5,246 bases of DNA from Fibrobacteres bacterium CG2_30_45_31. Its GTDB lineage: Bacteria; Fibrobacterota; Fibrobacteria; Fibrobacterales; Fibrobacteraceae. The translations under genes were made by a program, and so were the position numbers. Positions within the stretch are counted from its first letter, which is position 1, and each line of letters begins with the position of its first letter. Location: positions 1 through 5,246 of the forward strand of contig MNYL01000005.1 of the NCBI GenBank assembly GCA_001873075.1, written 5' to 3'. This document shows, one piece after another, positions 1-5,246 of the stretch. The notes under the pieces are model-generated. The model saw only the letters and a program-made list of their open reading frames with translations. It had not been told where the DNA came from and made no database searches.

Positions 1-146
1 CCCCCACCATCGGTGGCGACCCTATGATCAAGGGCCTTTTTGATGAGGTTATGTTCTTTACAGGAACACAAGATACCACTTGGATGCAGCTCCTATACCA
101 GCTTCAGCGCCCCGATCAAGTAGAATGGAGTAAAGACAGTTTATAA
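1..146 (+). CDS. C-terminal fragment of an unrecognised protein
   Basis: The reading frame whose first full codon is at base 3 stays open for 47 codons and stops at TAA 144-146; the other two plus-strand frames hit stops within the first 45 bases. The visible tail contains GGDPMIKGLFDEVMFFTG and ends in QVEWSKDSL, with no membrane segment or motif that I can assign to a family. The mixed acidic, aromatic and hydrophobic composition fits the end of a soluble globular domain. The start lies outside the window. The gene converges on the NERD-like gene, with only 6 bp between the two stop codons and no hairpin terminator visible in that gap. Calling it a real gene end rests on the open frame, plausible composition and the close fit to its neighbour's end. 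Its function is unknown. Confidence 0.62.
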   Translation, partial: PTIGGDPMIKGLFDEVMFFTGTQDTTWMQLLYQLQRPDQVEWSKDSL

Positions 147-152
147 TAGCGA

Positions 153-920
153 TCAGAGGGCGTGTTTGAGCTGCCAAGCTTCAAATTTGGACACAACATT
201 CTGCACTTCTTCAAGTGGAAGAACCTCTTCTTCTTTTTGAAAAAAAGAAAAGAAAGCATTTTCGTTGAAGATCCTGTATTCCGGTTCAGGGTCGGAAATT
301 CCCAGATCAGCATCTAAATTTTCTACATAACAACCAATAACAATAGACGTTTTACGGATCCCATAATTTTTTCCCATGGCCATTTCTATATGTTCACGAA
401 AGCATTGGGAATGACAGTCCATTTGACGTAGCAGACTATCATACAAGCGACCATTAAAGAAAAGAACCCCACGACGGAAAACAAGTTTATGACCATGATT
501 GTGATTATAAATTTTCATGGTGATCGTAAAAATTCCACGCGTACTTATAATTAAGTGATCAATGATAGAACCATCTACAAAAATATTATGGTAAACATGA
601 GTCGATTCATTTTGCAGAAGATCGAGTCTATTCATCACTCGCTGAGCGAATTCTACTTGTTGGGTTGAACCCGAAATGAAACAACTTTTGTTGCGATAAC
701 AGCAAATAGCCCGTAAAACCAATAGAACAGTAACAATCGACCAAAGAACGACAAAAGCCACATTAGGCCAGGAACGGTCGATAAATTCGATCCAGAACCA
801 AACAGCGGACAAAAAGAACGCGAGAGGCATCAATAGATCCAAAAATAGATCCACTTTCATACGTCTGATTTTCTGGACTAAAGACGTCCCTTGCTCACGG
901 GTACGAACGGCACGAACCAT
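153..920 (-). CDS. Two-helix membrane protein with a degenerate NERD-like domain
   Basis: This 255-residue protein has a basic N-terminus (residues 1-22), two hydrophobic segments at about 28-46 and 53-73, then a domain at about 84-180 that resembles the NERD (nuclease-related) fold. Matching features are E90 in an amphipathic helix, N112 before a short strand, the IDHLIIS strand with D121, and GIF at 129-131 followed by K136. Canonical NERD proteins usually read G-[VI]-F-V-I-E-x-K here; this one reads GIFTITMK, so the glutamate position is T134. This suggests lost or altered nuclease chemistry, though that is inferred. Two closely spaced helices would place the domain in the cytoplasm if the N-terminus is inside. 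The ATG at 918-920 is supported by an AGGAG five bases upstream. The C-terminal third (181-255) is unassigned. The gene is divergent from the membrane ferritin gene and convergent with the left-edge gene. The NERD assignment is by motif only; a divergent restriction-endonuclease-like fold without activity is the alternative. Confidence 0.8.
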   Translation of the reverse strand: MVRAVRTREQGTSLVQKIRRMKVDLFLDLLMPLAFFLSAVWFWIEFIDRSWPNVAFVVLWSIVTVLLVLRAICCYRNKSCFISGSTQQVEFAQRVMNRLDLLQNESTHVYHNIFVDGSIIDHLIISTRGIFTITMKIYNHNHGHKLVFRRGVLFFNGRLYDSLLRQMDCHSQCFREHIEMAMGKNYGIRKTSIVIGCYVENLDADLGISDPEPEYRIFNENAFFSFFQKEEEVLPLEEVQNVVSKFEAWQLKHAL

Positions 921-993
921 TACTGCTCCTTCACCTGGAAATGTTCTATTAATATATACTCATCTCTCCCATTTCTATTCTATTTTTATCACC
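921..993. promoter_or_regulatory. Divergent intergenic control region (NERD-like / membrane ferritin)
   Basis: These 73 bp must hold the promoters of both flanking genes. The AT-rich stretch at 944-960 contains overlapping -10-like hexamers: TATACT at 955-960 on the plus strand and TATATT (complement of 951-956) on the minus strand. I could not find a convincing -35 at 16-18 bp for either; TTCACC at 930-935 is 19 bp from the plus-strand hexamer. A small dyad, GAA-N3-TTC at 938-946, lies just upstream of these hexamers for the plus-strand gene and could be an operator, but such short dyads occur often by chance. The plus-strand leader from about 961 to 993 is rich in C and T and has no Shine-Dalgarno sequence. 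Confidence 0.4.
926..931 (-). promoter_or_regulatory. Ribosome binding site of the NERD-like gene
   Basis: On the minus strand the sequence reads AAGGAG, five bases before the ATG at 918-920. It is a near-canonical Shine-Dalgarno sequence at good spacing. It supports this start over the internal Met at residue 21. Confidence 0.75.
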
Positions 994-1878
994 ATGAATA
1001 CTTCCCAATTGAGCACCACTTCTTACAACATAATCCTTAGAATGCAACAGCAAGAGATGGATAGTTCTGCAATTTATACAAGAATCGCACAGCGCACTAT
1101 CGGTAATAATCAGAAAATCTTACTCCAACTTGCCTACGATGAAACGAAACATGCCGCTGTGTGGGCAAGTTATACCAGCAAAAGTCTAAAGCCGAATAGG
1201 CTGCGAGTCTTTTGGATCTCGTTGTTGACTCAACTTCTGGGATTTACGTTTATGGTGAAGTACTTGGAAAAAGGCGAAACCAATGATATTGCAATTTATA
1301 CGAAATTAGAATCGGAAGTCCCTGCCGCAGCCCAAATACTTTCCGATGAAGTGGAACATGAAAAAATCCTCATGGGAATGCTTGATGAAGAGCGACTCAA
1401 ATATGTAGGCGCCATGGTGCTTGGCATGAACGACGCGTTGGTGGAACTCACAGGAGCGCTTGCCGGGTTCACCTTTGCCATGCAAAATACACGAATTGTC
1501 GCTCTCGCAGGACTCATTACAGGAATTTCAGCAACGCTTTCCATGACAGCATCCTCTTATTTGTCCTCTAAAGCAGATGGCAATGCAGATGCTCTCAAAT
1601 CGTCGCTTTACACGGGTGTCATGTACCTTGTGACGGTGGCTCTCATGGTCACGCCTTATTTTATTTTTCCCAATGACATGGCCATTCCGGCTCTTGGATG
1701 TATGTTCGCAATCGTGGTTGCCATTATTTTCGCATTTAACTTTTACATCTCCGTGGCAAAAGATCTATCGTTTAAGCAACGCTTCACGGAAATGCTCGTT
1801 CTGTGCATTATCGTAACAGGAGTCTCTTTCGCCATCGGTTCAATATTCAAATCCGTTTTGGGAATAAATATCGGTTAA
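994..1878 (+). CDS. Membrane-bound ferritin / VIT1-family iron exporter (MbfA-type)
   Basis: The 294-residue protein joins a ferritin-like domain (about 10-135) to a CCC1/VIT1 transporter domain (about 137-290). The ferritin-like part shows a full set of candidate diiron ligands: E21 in helix 1, E50-x-x-H53 in helix 2, E106 or E108 in helix 3, and E119-x-x-H122 in helix 4. The VIT part opens with GMNDALVELTGALAGF, the family's first helix with its conserved Asp (D147), and has five hydrophobic segments at about 140-162, 167-190, 205-224, 230-253 and 265-288. Proteins of this architecture (erythrin-VIT, MbfA in alphaproteobacteria) export iron from the cytoplasm and protect against iron and peroxide stress; that role is inferred here. 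The second VIT helix reads SMTASSYLSS, with Ser188 where many relatives have Glu. No Shine-Dalgarno sequence precedes the ATG, so M17 or M22 cannot be excluded as starts, but a start at M22 would lose E21. Divergent from the NERD-like gene; nhaD follows 181 bp downstream. Confidence 0.9.
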   Translation: MNTSQLSTTSYNIILRMQQQEMDSSAIYTRIAQRTIGNNQKILLQLAYDETKHAAVWASYTSKSLKPNRLRVFWISLLTQLLGFTFMVKYLEKGETNDIAIYTKLESEVPAAAQILSDEVEHEKILMGMLDEERLKYVGAMVLGMNDALVELTGALAGFTFAMQNTRIVALAGLITGISATLSMTASSYLSSKADGNADALKSSLYTGVMYLVTVALMVTPYFIFPNDMAIPALGCMFAIVVAIIFAFNFYISVAKDLSFKQRFTEMLVLCIIVTGVSFAIGSIFKSVLGINIG

Positions 1879-2059
1879 TAAGCTTGATCTTTATTTAAAG
1901 AACCCTATAAAACAGAGATGCTTCCCTTTGACAAGCGTTCCCAAATGTAATAAGACTCCAAAATTGTAAGAAATCGGGCTCTTATTCGTATAAACTTAAA
2001 TATGTGGACCTCGCTAAATATTATATTTTACTCCATTTTTGAGCCTTTAGGAGATCTTT
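1879..2059 (+). promoter_or_regulatory. Intergenic region with candidate nhaD promoters
   Basis: Two weak-to-moderate sigma70-like arrangements are visible. One has a perfect -35 TTGACA at 1928-1933 with only a poor -10 (TAAGAC, 1951-1956) at 17 bp. The other has TTGTAA at 1964-1969 and TATAAA at 1989-1994 with a long 19-bp spacer. Either would give nhaD its own transcript with an untranslated leader of roughly 60-100 bases. I see no strong hairpin-plus-T terminator after the upstream iron-exporter gene (only a 4-bp stem, CTTT/AAAG, near 1889-1900), so read-through is possible. Confidence 0.35.
2049..2053 (+). promoter_or_regulatory. Ribosome binding site of nhaD
   Basis: AGGAG lies six bases before the ATG at 2060 and nine before the second ATG at 2063. 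Both are within working range, so the first or second of the two adjacent Met codons could be the true start; the product differs by one residue. Confidence 0.75.
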
Positions 2060-3337
2060 ATGATGGCACTTTTTCCAGTTCTGTTTGTGATCGGCTATGC
2101 TATGATCGCGCTAGAACATCCGCTCAAAATCAATAAATCCGCCTCGGCACTGGTGCTTGGATCGTTTTTGTGGTTATTGTGGTTTATCGTTTCCGGCGAT
2201 ACTGCCGCAGCTTCAAGCGAATTATCCAAATCTCTGGAAAGTGTGTCATCCATTATATTTTTCTTGATGGGTGCTATGGCAATTGTCGCTGTGGTGGATT
2301 CCTATGATGGCTTTAGTATAATCACATCGCGCATTAAAACCAATAATTTGCGCACGCTGTTGTGGATCATATCCTGGATTACTTTCTTTATGTCGGCAGT
2401 TCTTGATAACATGACAACGGCGATTGTGATGGTGACATTAACTCGTAAGCTTCTGTCCAAACCGAAAGATCGCAAATTTTTTGCCGGTATGATTATTGTC
2501 GCTGCGAATGCGGGTGGTGCAGCATCTCCCATTGGGGACGTGACAACGACCATGCTCTGGATTGGCGGCCAAATTTCGGCCCTGGGAATCTTGGAGCGCG
2601 TGGGCATTGCTAGTATTCTGAATTTGCTTGTACCTCTTTTATTTGTCACTCGAATATTGAAAGGCCCTGTACGTTCTATTGCTGAACAGAAAGAATTGGA
2701 GCGGAAAAAAGCTTCTCACTGGGATCGGAATTTAGTTTTTATCAGTGGTATCGGCGGACTTGTCTTAGTACCTATCTATCGCACCGTATTTGGCATTCCT
2801 CCTTATGTAGGGATGCTTCTTTCTCTCGGTTTCCTGTGGTTCCTTACTGAAATTCTTCTCCGCAAAAAAGACAATGAGACCGTTAAACAATTCGGCATTT
2901 CAAGTCTTCTCACCAAAGTGGATCTTCCCAGTATTCTATTTTTTACAGGCATTCTTTTTGCGGTCGGCGTGCTGGAAGCGAATGGACAATTGGGAGCCCT
3001 TGCTAATATGTTGCAACAAAAAATAGGGAATCTCCAAATTATTGTGATGGCAATTGGGGTACTGAGTTCTGTGGTGGATAACGTTCCGCTGGTGGCCGCC
3101 ACTATGGGTATGTACCCATTATCCACCTACCCTATGGATTCTCTATTGTGGGAATTTACAGCCTATTGCGCAGGTACTGGTGGTAGTATTTTGATCATCG
3201 GTTCTGCCGCAGGGGTTGCCACCATGGGCATCGAAAAAATATCCTTCGGTTGGTATCTTCGCTGGATCGCCCCCTTTGCGTTGCTCGGTTTCCTTGCTGG
3301 TGCTGGCGCATACCTTTTACTTCGCGCTTTTGCATAA
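2060..3337 (+). CDS. nhaD: NhaD-type sodium/proton antiporter
   Basis: The 425-residue protein is hydrophobic throughout, with about a dozen membrane segments, and belongs to the NhaD branch of the ion transporter superfamily. It would exchange cytoplasmic Na+ (or Li+) for external protons at the inner membrane, supporting salt and alkaline pH tolerance. Diagnostic stretches are visible: FFMSAVLDNMTTAIVM with D116/N117, ASPIGDVTTTMLW with D160, the second-repeat counterpart SSVVDNVPLVAATMGMY with D340/N341, and GTGGSILIIGSAAGVATMG near the C-terminus. The paired DN motifs reflect the inverted two-repeat architecture of this superfamily. Charged loops at about 129-139 and 201-223 are likely cytoplasmic. 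The length is near the family norm, though I see no cleavable signal peptide. A consensus AGGAG precedes the start. It appears to be transcribed alone and ends at a shared bidirectional terminator facing cysS. A different cation specificity within the superfamily is possible but less likely, given the full motif set. Confidence 0.92.
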   Translation: MMALFPVLFVIGYAMIALEHPLKINKSASALVLGSFLWLLWFIVSGDTAAASSELSKSLESVSSIIFFLMGAMAIVAVVDSYDGFSIITSRIKTNNLRTLLWIISWITFFMSAVLDNMTTAIVMVTLTRKLLSKPKDRKFFAGMIIVAANAGGAASPIGDVTTTMLWIGGQISALGILERVGIASILNLLVPLLFVTRILKGPVRSIAEQKELERKKASHWDRNLVFISGIGGLVLVPIYRTVFGIPPYVGMLLSLGFLWFLTEILLRKKDNETVKQFGISSLLTKVDLPSILFFTGILFAVGVLEANGQLGALANMLQQKIGNLQIIVMAIGVLSSVVDNVPLVAATMGMYPLSTYPMDSLLWEFTAYCAGTGGSILIIGSAAGVATMGIEKISFGWYLRWIAPFALLGFLAGAGAYLLLRAFA

Positions 3338-3356
3338 GAACAAAAAGTTCCCCCTC

Positions 3357-3396
3357 AAAAAAAAAGACCGGTCTCCTCGAGATCGGTCTTTTATAT
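3357..3396. terminator. Bidirectional rho-independent terminator between nhaD and cysS
   Basis: The arms at 3362-3375 and 3379-3392 form a 14-bp stem with one G-T wobble around a 3-base loop (CTC). The core is GACCGGTCTC paired with GAGATCGGTC, flanked by A and T runs. It begins 24 bases after the nhaD stop and ends 19 bases from the cysS stop. Read in the cysS direction, the stem is followed by an unbroken run of nine T; in the nhaD direction the T tract is TTTTATATT. It should therefore act in both directions and probably works better for cysS. Confidence 0.9.
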
Positions 3397-3411
3397 TGTT
3401 TCAATTTTGGT

Positions 3412-4824
3412 TTATTTCAGAGTCCAGGTAGTGCCTTGCGGACTATCCTTAATGACTATACCCTTATCTGCAAGAACATCGCGAATACGGTCACTTTCGG
3501 CCCAGTTCTTCGCTTTACGAGCTTCGGTACGCTGGACAATCAAGGATTCAATTTCGGCGGTATCCATCCCTGCAGCCTTTTTCTCATAGTCTTCGCGGGG
3601 AATATCCAGACGAAGTCCGAGTACCTTATCAAAATCAGAGACAAGCGCCGATTTTTCACTTTCAACAAGATCCGCTCTGAGAACGTTGTTAAAAATACCG
3701 AGAGCTTTGGGCATATTCAAGTCGTCACCGATAGCATCCTTGAACTGAGCCTGCCAATCGAGCGCCTCTTTGGATTTGATTTCCCCGGCTTTCCCGATAA
3801 GAAGGTCGGTCTTTTTGTGCAAGGATTTGAGCGATTCTTTAGCGCTTTCAAGGGCTTCCCAAGTGAAATTCAGATAGTTGCGATAGTGGCTCGTGAGAGC
3901 GAATAAGCGGTAGTCCAGCGGATTAAATCCTTTTTCGCGCAAAAGATCCACAGTCAAAAATTCACCGGAGCTCTTGCTCATTTTACTGTCCGAAGCCCCC
4001 ATGCGGAGAAACTCGCCGTGCATCCAAAAACGGGAGAACGGCTTGCCTGTAGCGCATTCACTTTGTGCTATTTCATTGGTGTGATGCACCCGAATGTGGT
4101 CGGAACCGCCACAGTGAATATCCAGCGTAGGACCCAAGTGATGCATGGCCATGGCCGAGCATTCGATGTGCCAGCCGGGGAACCCAACGCCCCAGGGGCT
4201 ATCCCATTCCATCGCGCGTTTCTTATCGGTAGGGCTGAATTTCCACAACGCAAAATCCGTGGCAGAGTGCTTTTCACCCATGTCGATACGGGAGCCTTTT
4301 TGCAAATTTTCCACATCCAGATGCGCAAAGTCCGCATAACGCGGAAATTTGAGACTGTCAAAGTAAATACCATCCGAAGTGCGGTACGTGAAACCTTTTG
4401 CTTCGAGTGTTTTCACAAGATCAATCTGCTCGGCGATATGATCCGTGGCGCGGCACCACAAGGTAGGCTCTTCAATATTCAGAAGGTGCCAATCCTGCAT
4501 AAAGGCTTTCGTGTAAAAATCGGCGACTTCCCATACCGTTTTACCCGTACGCGCAGCACCTTTTTCCATTTTATCTTCGCCTTCATCTTCATCACTCGTC
4601 AAATGACCCACATCCGTAATGTTCACGATGTGCTTGAGTTTATAGCCATAATATTCGAGAGTGCGGCGGAGCGCATCTTCAAAAAGGTAAGTGCGCAAAT
4701 TACCAATATGGGCGAAATGGTAAACAGTGGGCCCGCAGCAATAAATGCGGACCGTATCTTCGCCTTCAGGGAGTGTAAACAGTTCCTTGCGGCGACTAGC
4801 GGTATTATAAAAAGATAAAGACAT
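3412..4824 (-). CDS. cysS: Cysteinyl-tRNA synthetase
   Basis: This 470-residue class I synthetase charges tRNA-Cys with cysteine in the cytoplasm. The N-terminal Rossmann domain contains CCGPTVYHFAHIGNLRTY, including the HIGH-type signature as HIGN at 39-42 and the first zinc ligand C30. The other expected zinc ligands, by analogy with E. coli C28/C209/H234/E238, are C222 (in WHIECSAMAM), H247 and E251 (in VHHTNEIAQSE). The KMSKS loop is at 281-285, followed by SGEFLTVDLL. The helical tRNA-binding region (about 320-460) contains LNFTWEALESA and the usual conserved tail AESDRIRDVLADKGI. Length matches the family. Compared with E. coli, the region after NITDVGHLTSD (about 74-120) follows a variant pattern (EDEGEDKMEKGA, GKTVWEVADFYTKAF) shared by a subset of bacterial CysRS. 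No clear Shine-Dalgarno sequence precedes the ATG at 4822-4824, but N-terminal homology begins within a few residues of it. It converges on nhaD and diverges from the DUF1007 gene. The long open frames on the opposite strand are shadows. Confidence 0.97.
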   Translation of the reverse strand: MSLSFYNTASRRKELFTLPEGEDTVRIYCCGPTVYHFAHIGNLRTYLFEDALRRTLEYYGYKLKHIVNITDVGHLTSDEDEGEDKMEKGAARTGKTVWEVADFYTKAFMQDWHLLNIEEPTLWCRATDHIAEQIDLVKTLEAKGFTYRTSDGIYFDSLKFPRYADFAHLDVENLQKGSRIDMGEKHSATDFALWKFSPTDKKRAMEWDSPWGVGFPGWHIECSAMAMHHLGPTLDIHCGGSDHIRVHHTNEIAQSECATGKPFSRFWMHGEFLRMGASDSKMSKSSGEFLTVDLLREKGFNPLDYRLFALTSHYRNYLNFTWEALESAKESLKSLHKKTDLLIGKAGEIKSKEALDWQAQFKDAIGDDLNMPKALGIFNNVLRADLVESEKSALVSDFDKVLGLRLDIPREDYEKKAAGMDTAEIESLIVQRTEARKAKNWAESDRIRDVLADKGIVIKDSPQGTTWTLK

Positions 4825-4912
4825 AGTGTAAATTTAGAAATGTCACAGAAACTTGAGAACGAAAATCACTTTCCCCAAGTTCTATTTCCGTTTCGCAATG
4901 TAGATTAAGGCT
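4825..4912. promoter_or_regulatory. Divergent intergenic region (cysS / DUF1007 gene)
   Basis: These 88 bp should carry the promoters of cysS and the right-edge gene. I could not pick a credible -35/-10 pair in either direction. A 6-bp inverted repeat (AACTTG at 4850-4855, CAAGTT at 4876-4881, 20-bp spacer) sits near the middle and may be an operator or chance. No T-box leader fits here on the cysS side: the space is short and has no tRNA-reading stem or antiterminator that I can see. Confidence 0.3.
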
Positions 4913-5246
4913 ATGATTCGCTGTTCTTTCGCTTTTTTACTGCTAAATGCAACTCTCGCCCTTGCCCACCCGCATATTTTTATGGATGCTGAAGCAAATC
5001 TGGTCTTTAATGAGAAAGGCTTTGAAGGCGTTCAAAATCATTGGGTCTTTGACGAATTGTATAGCAAAGCCATGTTGGAGAGCGTGGATAAAGACAAAGA
5101 CGGCAAACTCAACTCCGAAGAAACCAAAGCACTTCAAAAAATTATTTTACCTCCTATTCTAAAATTCAGTTATTACAATTATTTAGCTTTAGGATCAAAA
5201 TTTGTCCCCCCTTCGCAAATAGCTGATTTTACAGCCTCTTTCAAAC
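4913..5246 (+). CDS. Secreted DUF1007-family protein with EF-hand loop (3' end cut off)
   Basis: The first 111 codons run open to the window edge. Residues 1-18 form a short signal peptide (MIRCSFAFLLLNATLALA) with a good signal peptidase I site after Ala-Leu-Ala. The mature chain would begin HPHIFMDAEANLVFNEKG, matching the start of DUF1007 proteins (typically AHPHVFVDA), followed by the family's W-x-FDE motif (W44, F46-D47-E48). Residues 59-70 form a consensus EF-hand loop, with D59, D61, D63, G64, L66 and E70 in the calcium-binding positions. DUF1007 proteins are periplasmic and often lie beside NicO/RcnA-type nickel-cobalt or other metal transporter genes; whether one follows here cannot be seen. 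The function is not established for the family. The start is chosen because the signal peptide begins there; AAGG only two bases upstream is a poor ribosome binding site. The Tyr-rich stretch at 86-91 also fits the family's usual aromatic segment. Confidence 0.85.
   Translation, partial: MIRCSFAFLLLNATLALAHPHIFMDAEANLVFNEKGFEGVQNHWVFDELYSKAMLESVDKDKDGKLNSEETKALQKIILPPILKFSYYNYLALGSKFVPPSQIADFTASFK

Noticed and set aside
231..249. A/T hairpin and seven-base homopolymer inside the NERD-like gene, as a possible frameshift or terminator
   Set aside because: The stem is only A-T rich with one G-C pair, the frame continues normally on both sides, and the encoded residues fit a plausible C-terminal segment.
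116..313. A short minus-strand open frame overlapping the NERD-like gene, with a Phe/Lys-rich stretch
   Set aside because: It is a shifted reading of the same strand as a better-supported gene; the Phe/Lys run comes from the A/T-rich codons for FFSFFQKEEE.
1879..2059. A small gene or RNA in the gap before nhaD
   Set aside because: There is no open frame with a start and ribosome binding site, and no stable hairpin; the stretch looks like promoter and leader sequence.
2060..3337. Arsenite or citrate-type permease as the identity of the antiporter gene
   Set aside because: The paired LDNMTT / VDNVP motifs, ASPIGDVTTTMLW and the GTGGSILIIGSAAGVA stretch together fit NhaD better than other members of the superfamily.
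3250..3906. A 218-codon plus-strand open frame running from the nhaD 3' end across the terminator into the antisense of cysS
   Set aside because: It spans a strong terminator and overlaps two well-supported genes in other frames, and its translation has no coherent domain.
4018..4818. A 266-codon open frame on the plus strand opposite cysS
   Set aside because: It lies entirely antisense to a clearly conserved synthetase, its protein is unlike any family and rich in Arg, Phe and Ile as expected for the complement of coding sequence, and it has no ribosome binding site that I can see.
4853..4887. TTGAGA as a -35 box for the DUF1007 gene
   Set aside because: No acceptable -10 hexamer lies 16-18 bp downstream; the nearest TATTTC is about 24 bp away.
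4825..4912. T-box riboswitch upstream of cysS
   Set aside because: The gap is only 88 bp and shared with a divergent gene, with no T-box consensus or antiterminator; T-box control is also uncommon in the kind of bacterium suggested here.

Overview
The window looks like ordinary chromosomal DNA from a bacterium of moderate GC content. A Gram-negative is favoured because it encodes an NhaD-type antiporter and an exported DUF1007-type protein that starts with a cleavable signal peptide. The cysteinyl-tRNA synthetase belongs to the variant with HIGN and a GGSDHIRVHHTNEIAQSE zinc region rather than the E. coli form. Fibrobacterota is my best guess at the phylum, but this rests on general resemblance and is weak. 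I see no insertion sequence, phage gene, CRISPR array, tRNA or rRNA.

Layout from left to right: (1) the last 47 codons of an unrecognised plus-strand gene; (2) 6 bp further, facing it, a minus-strand gene for a two-helix membrane protein with a NERD-like domain that lacks one of the usual active-site acidic residues; (3) a 73-bp divergent promoter region; (4) a plus-strand gene for a ferritin-like/VIT1 fusion, i.e. an MbfA-type membrane ferritin and probable iron exporter; (5) a 181-bp gap with candidate promoters; (6) a plus-strand nhaD sodium/proton antiporter gene; (7) a strong bidirectional terminator shared with (8) the convergent minus-strand cysS; (9) an 88-bp divergent gap; (10) the first 111 codons of a plus-strand gene for a secreted DUF1007-family protein with an EF-hand loop, cut by the right edge.

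The genes do not form one operon: transcription direction changes at almost every junction, and each complete gene seems to have its own control region. The only loose theme is ion handling (iron export, Na+/H+ exchange, and a DUF1007 protein of a family often found beside nickel/cobalt-type exporters). cysS is a housekeeping gene. I found no convincing undescribed multi-gene system. The points most worth a second look are the altered active site of the NERD-like membrane protein and its divergent pairing with the iron exporter, the altered acidic position in the VIT domain, and the His-Pro-His mature N-terminus plus EF-hand of the DUF1007 protein.
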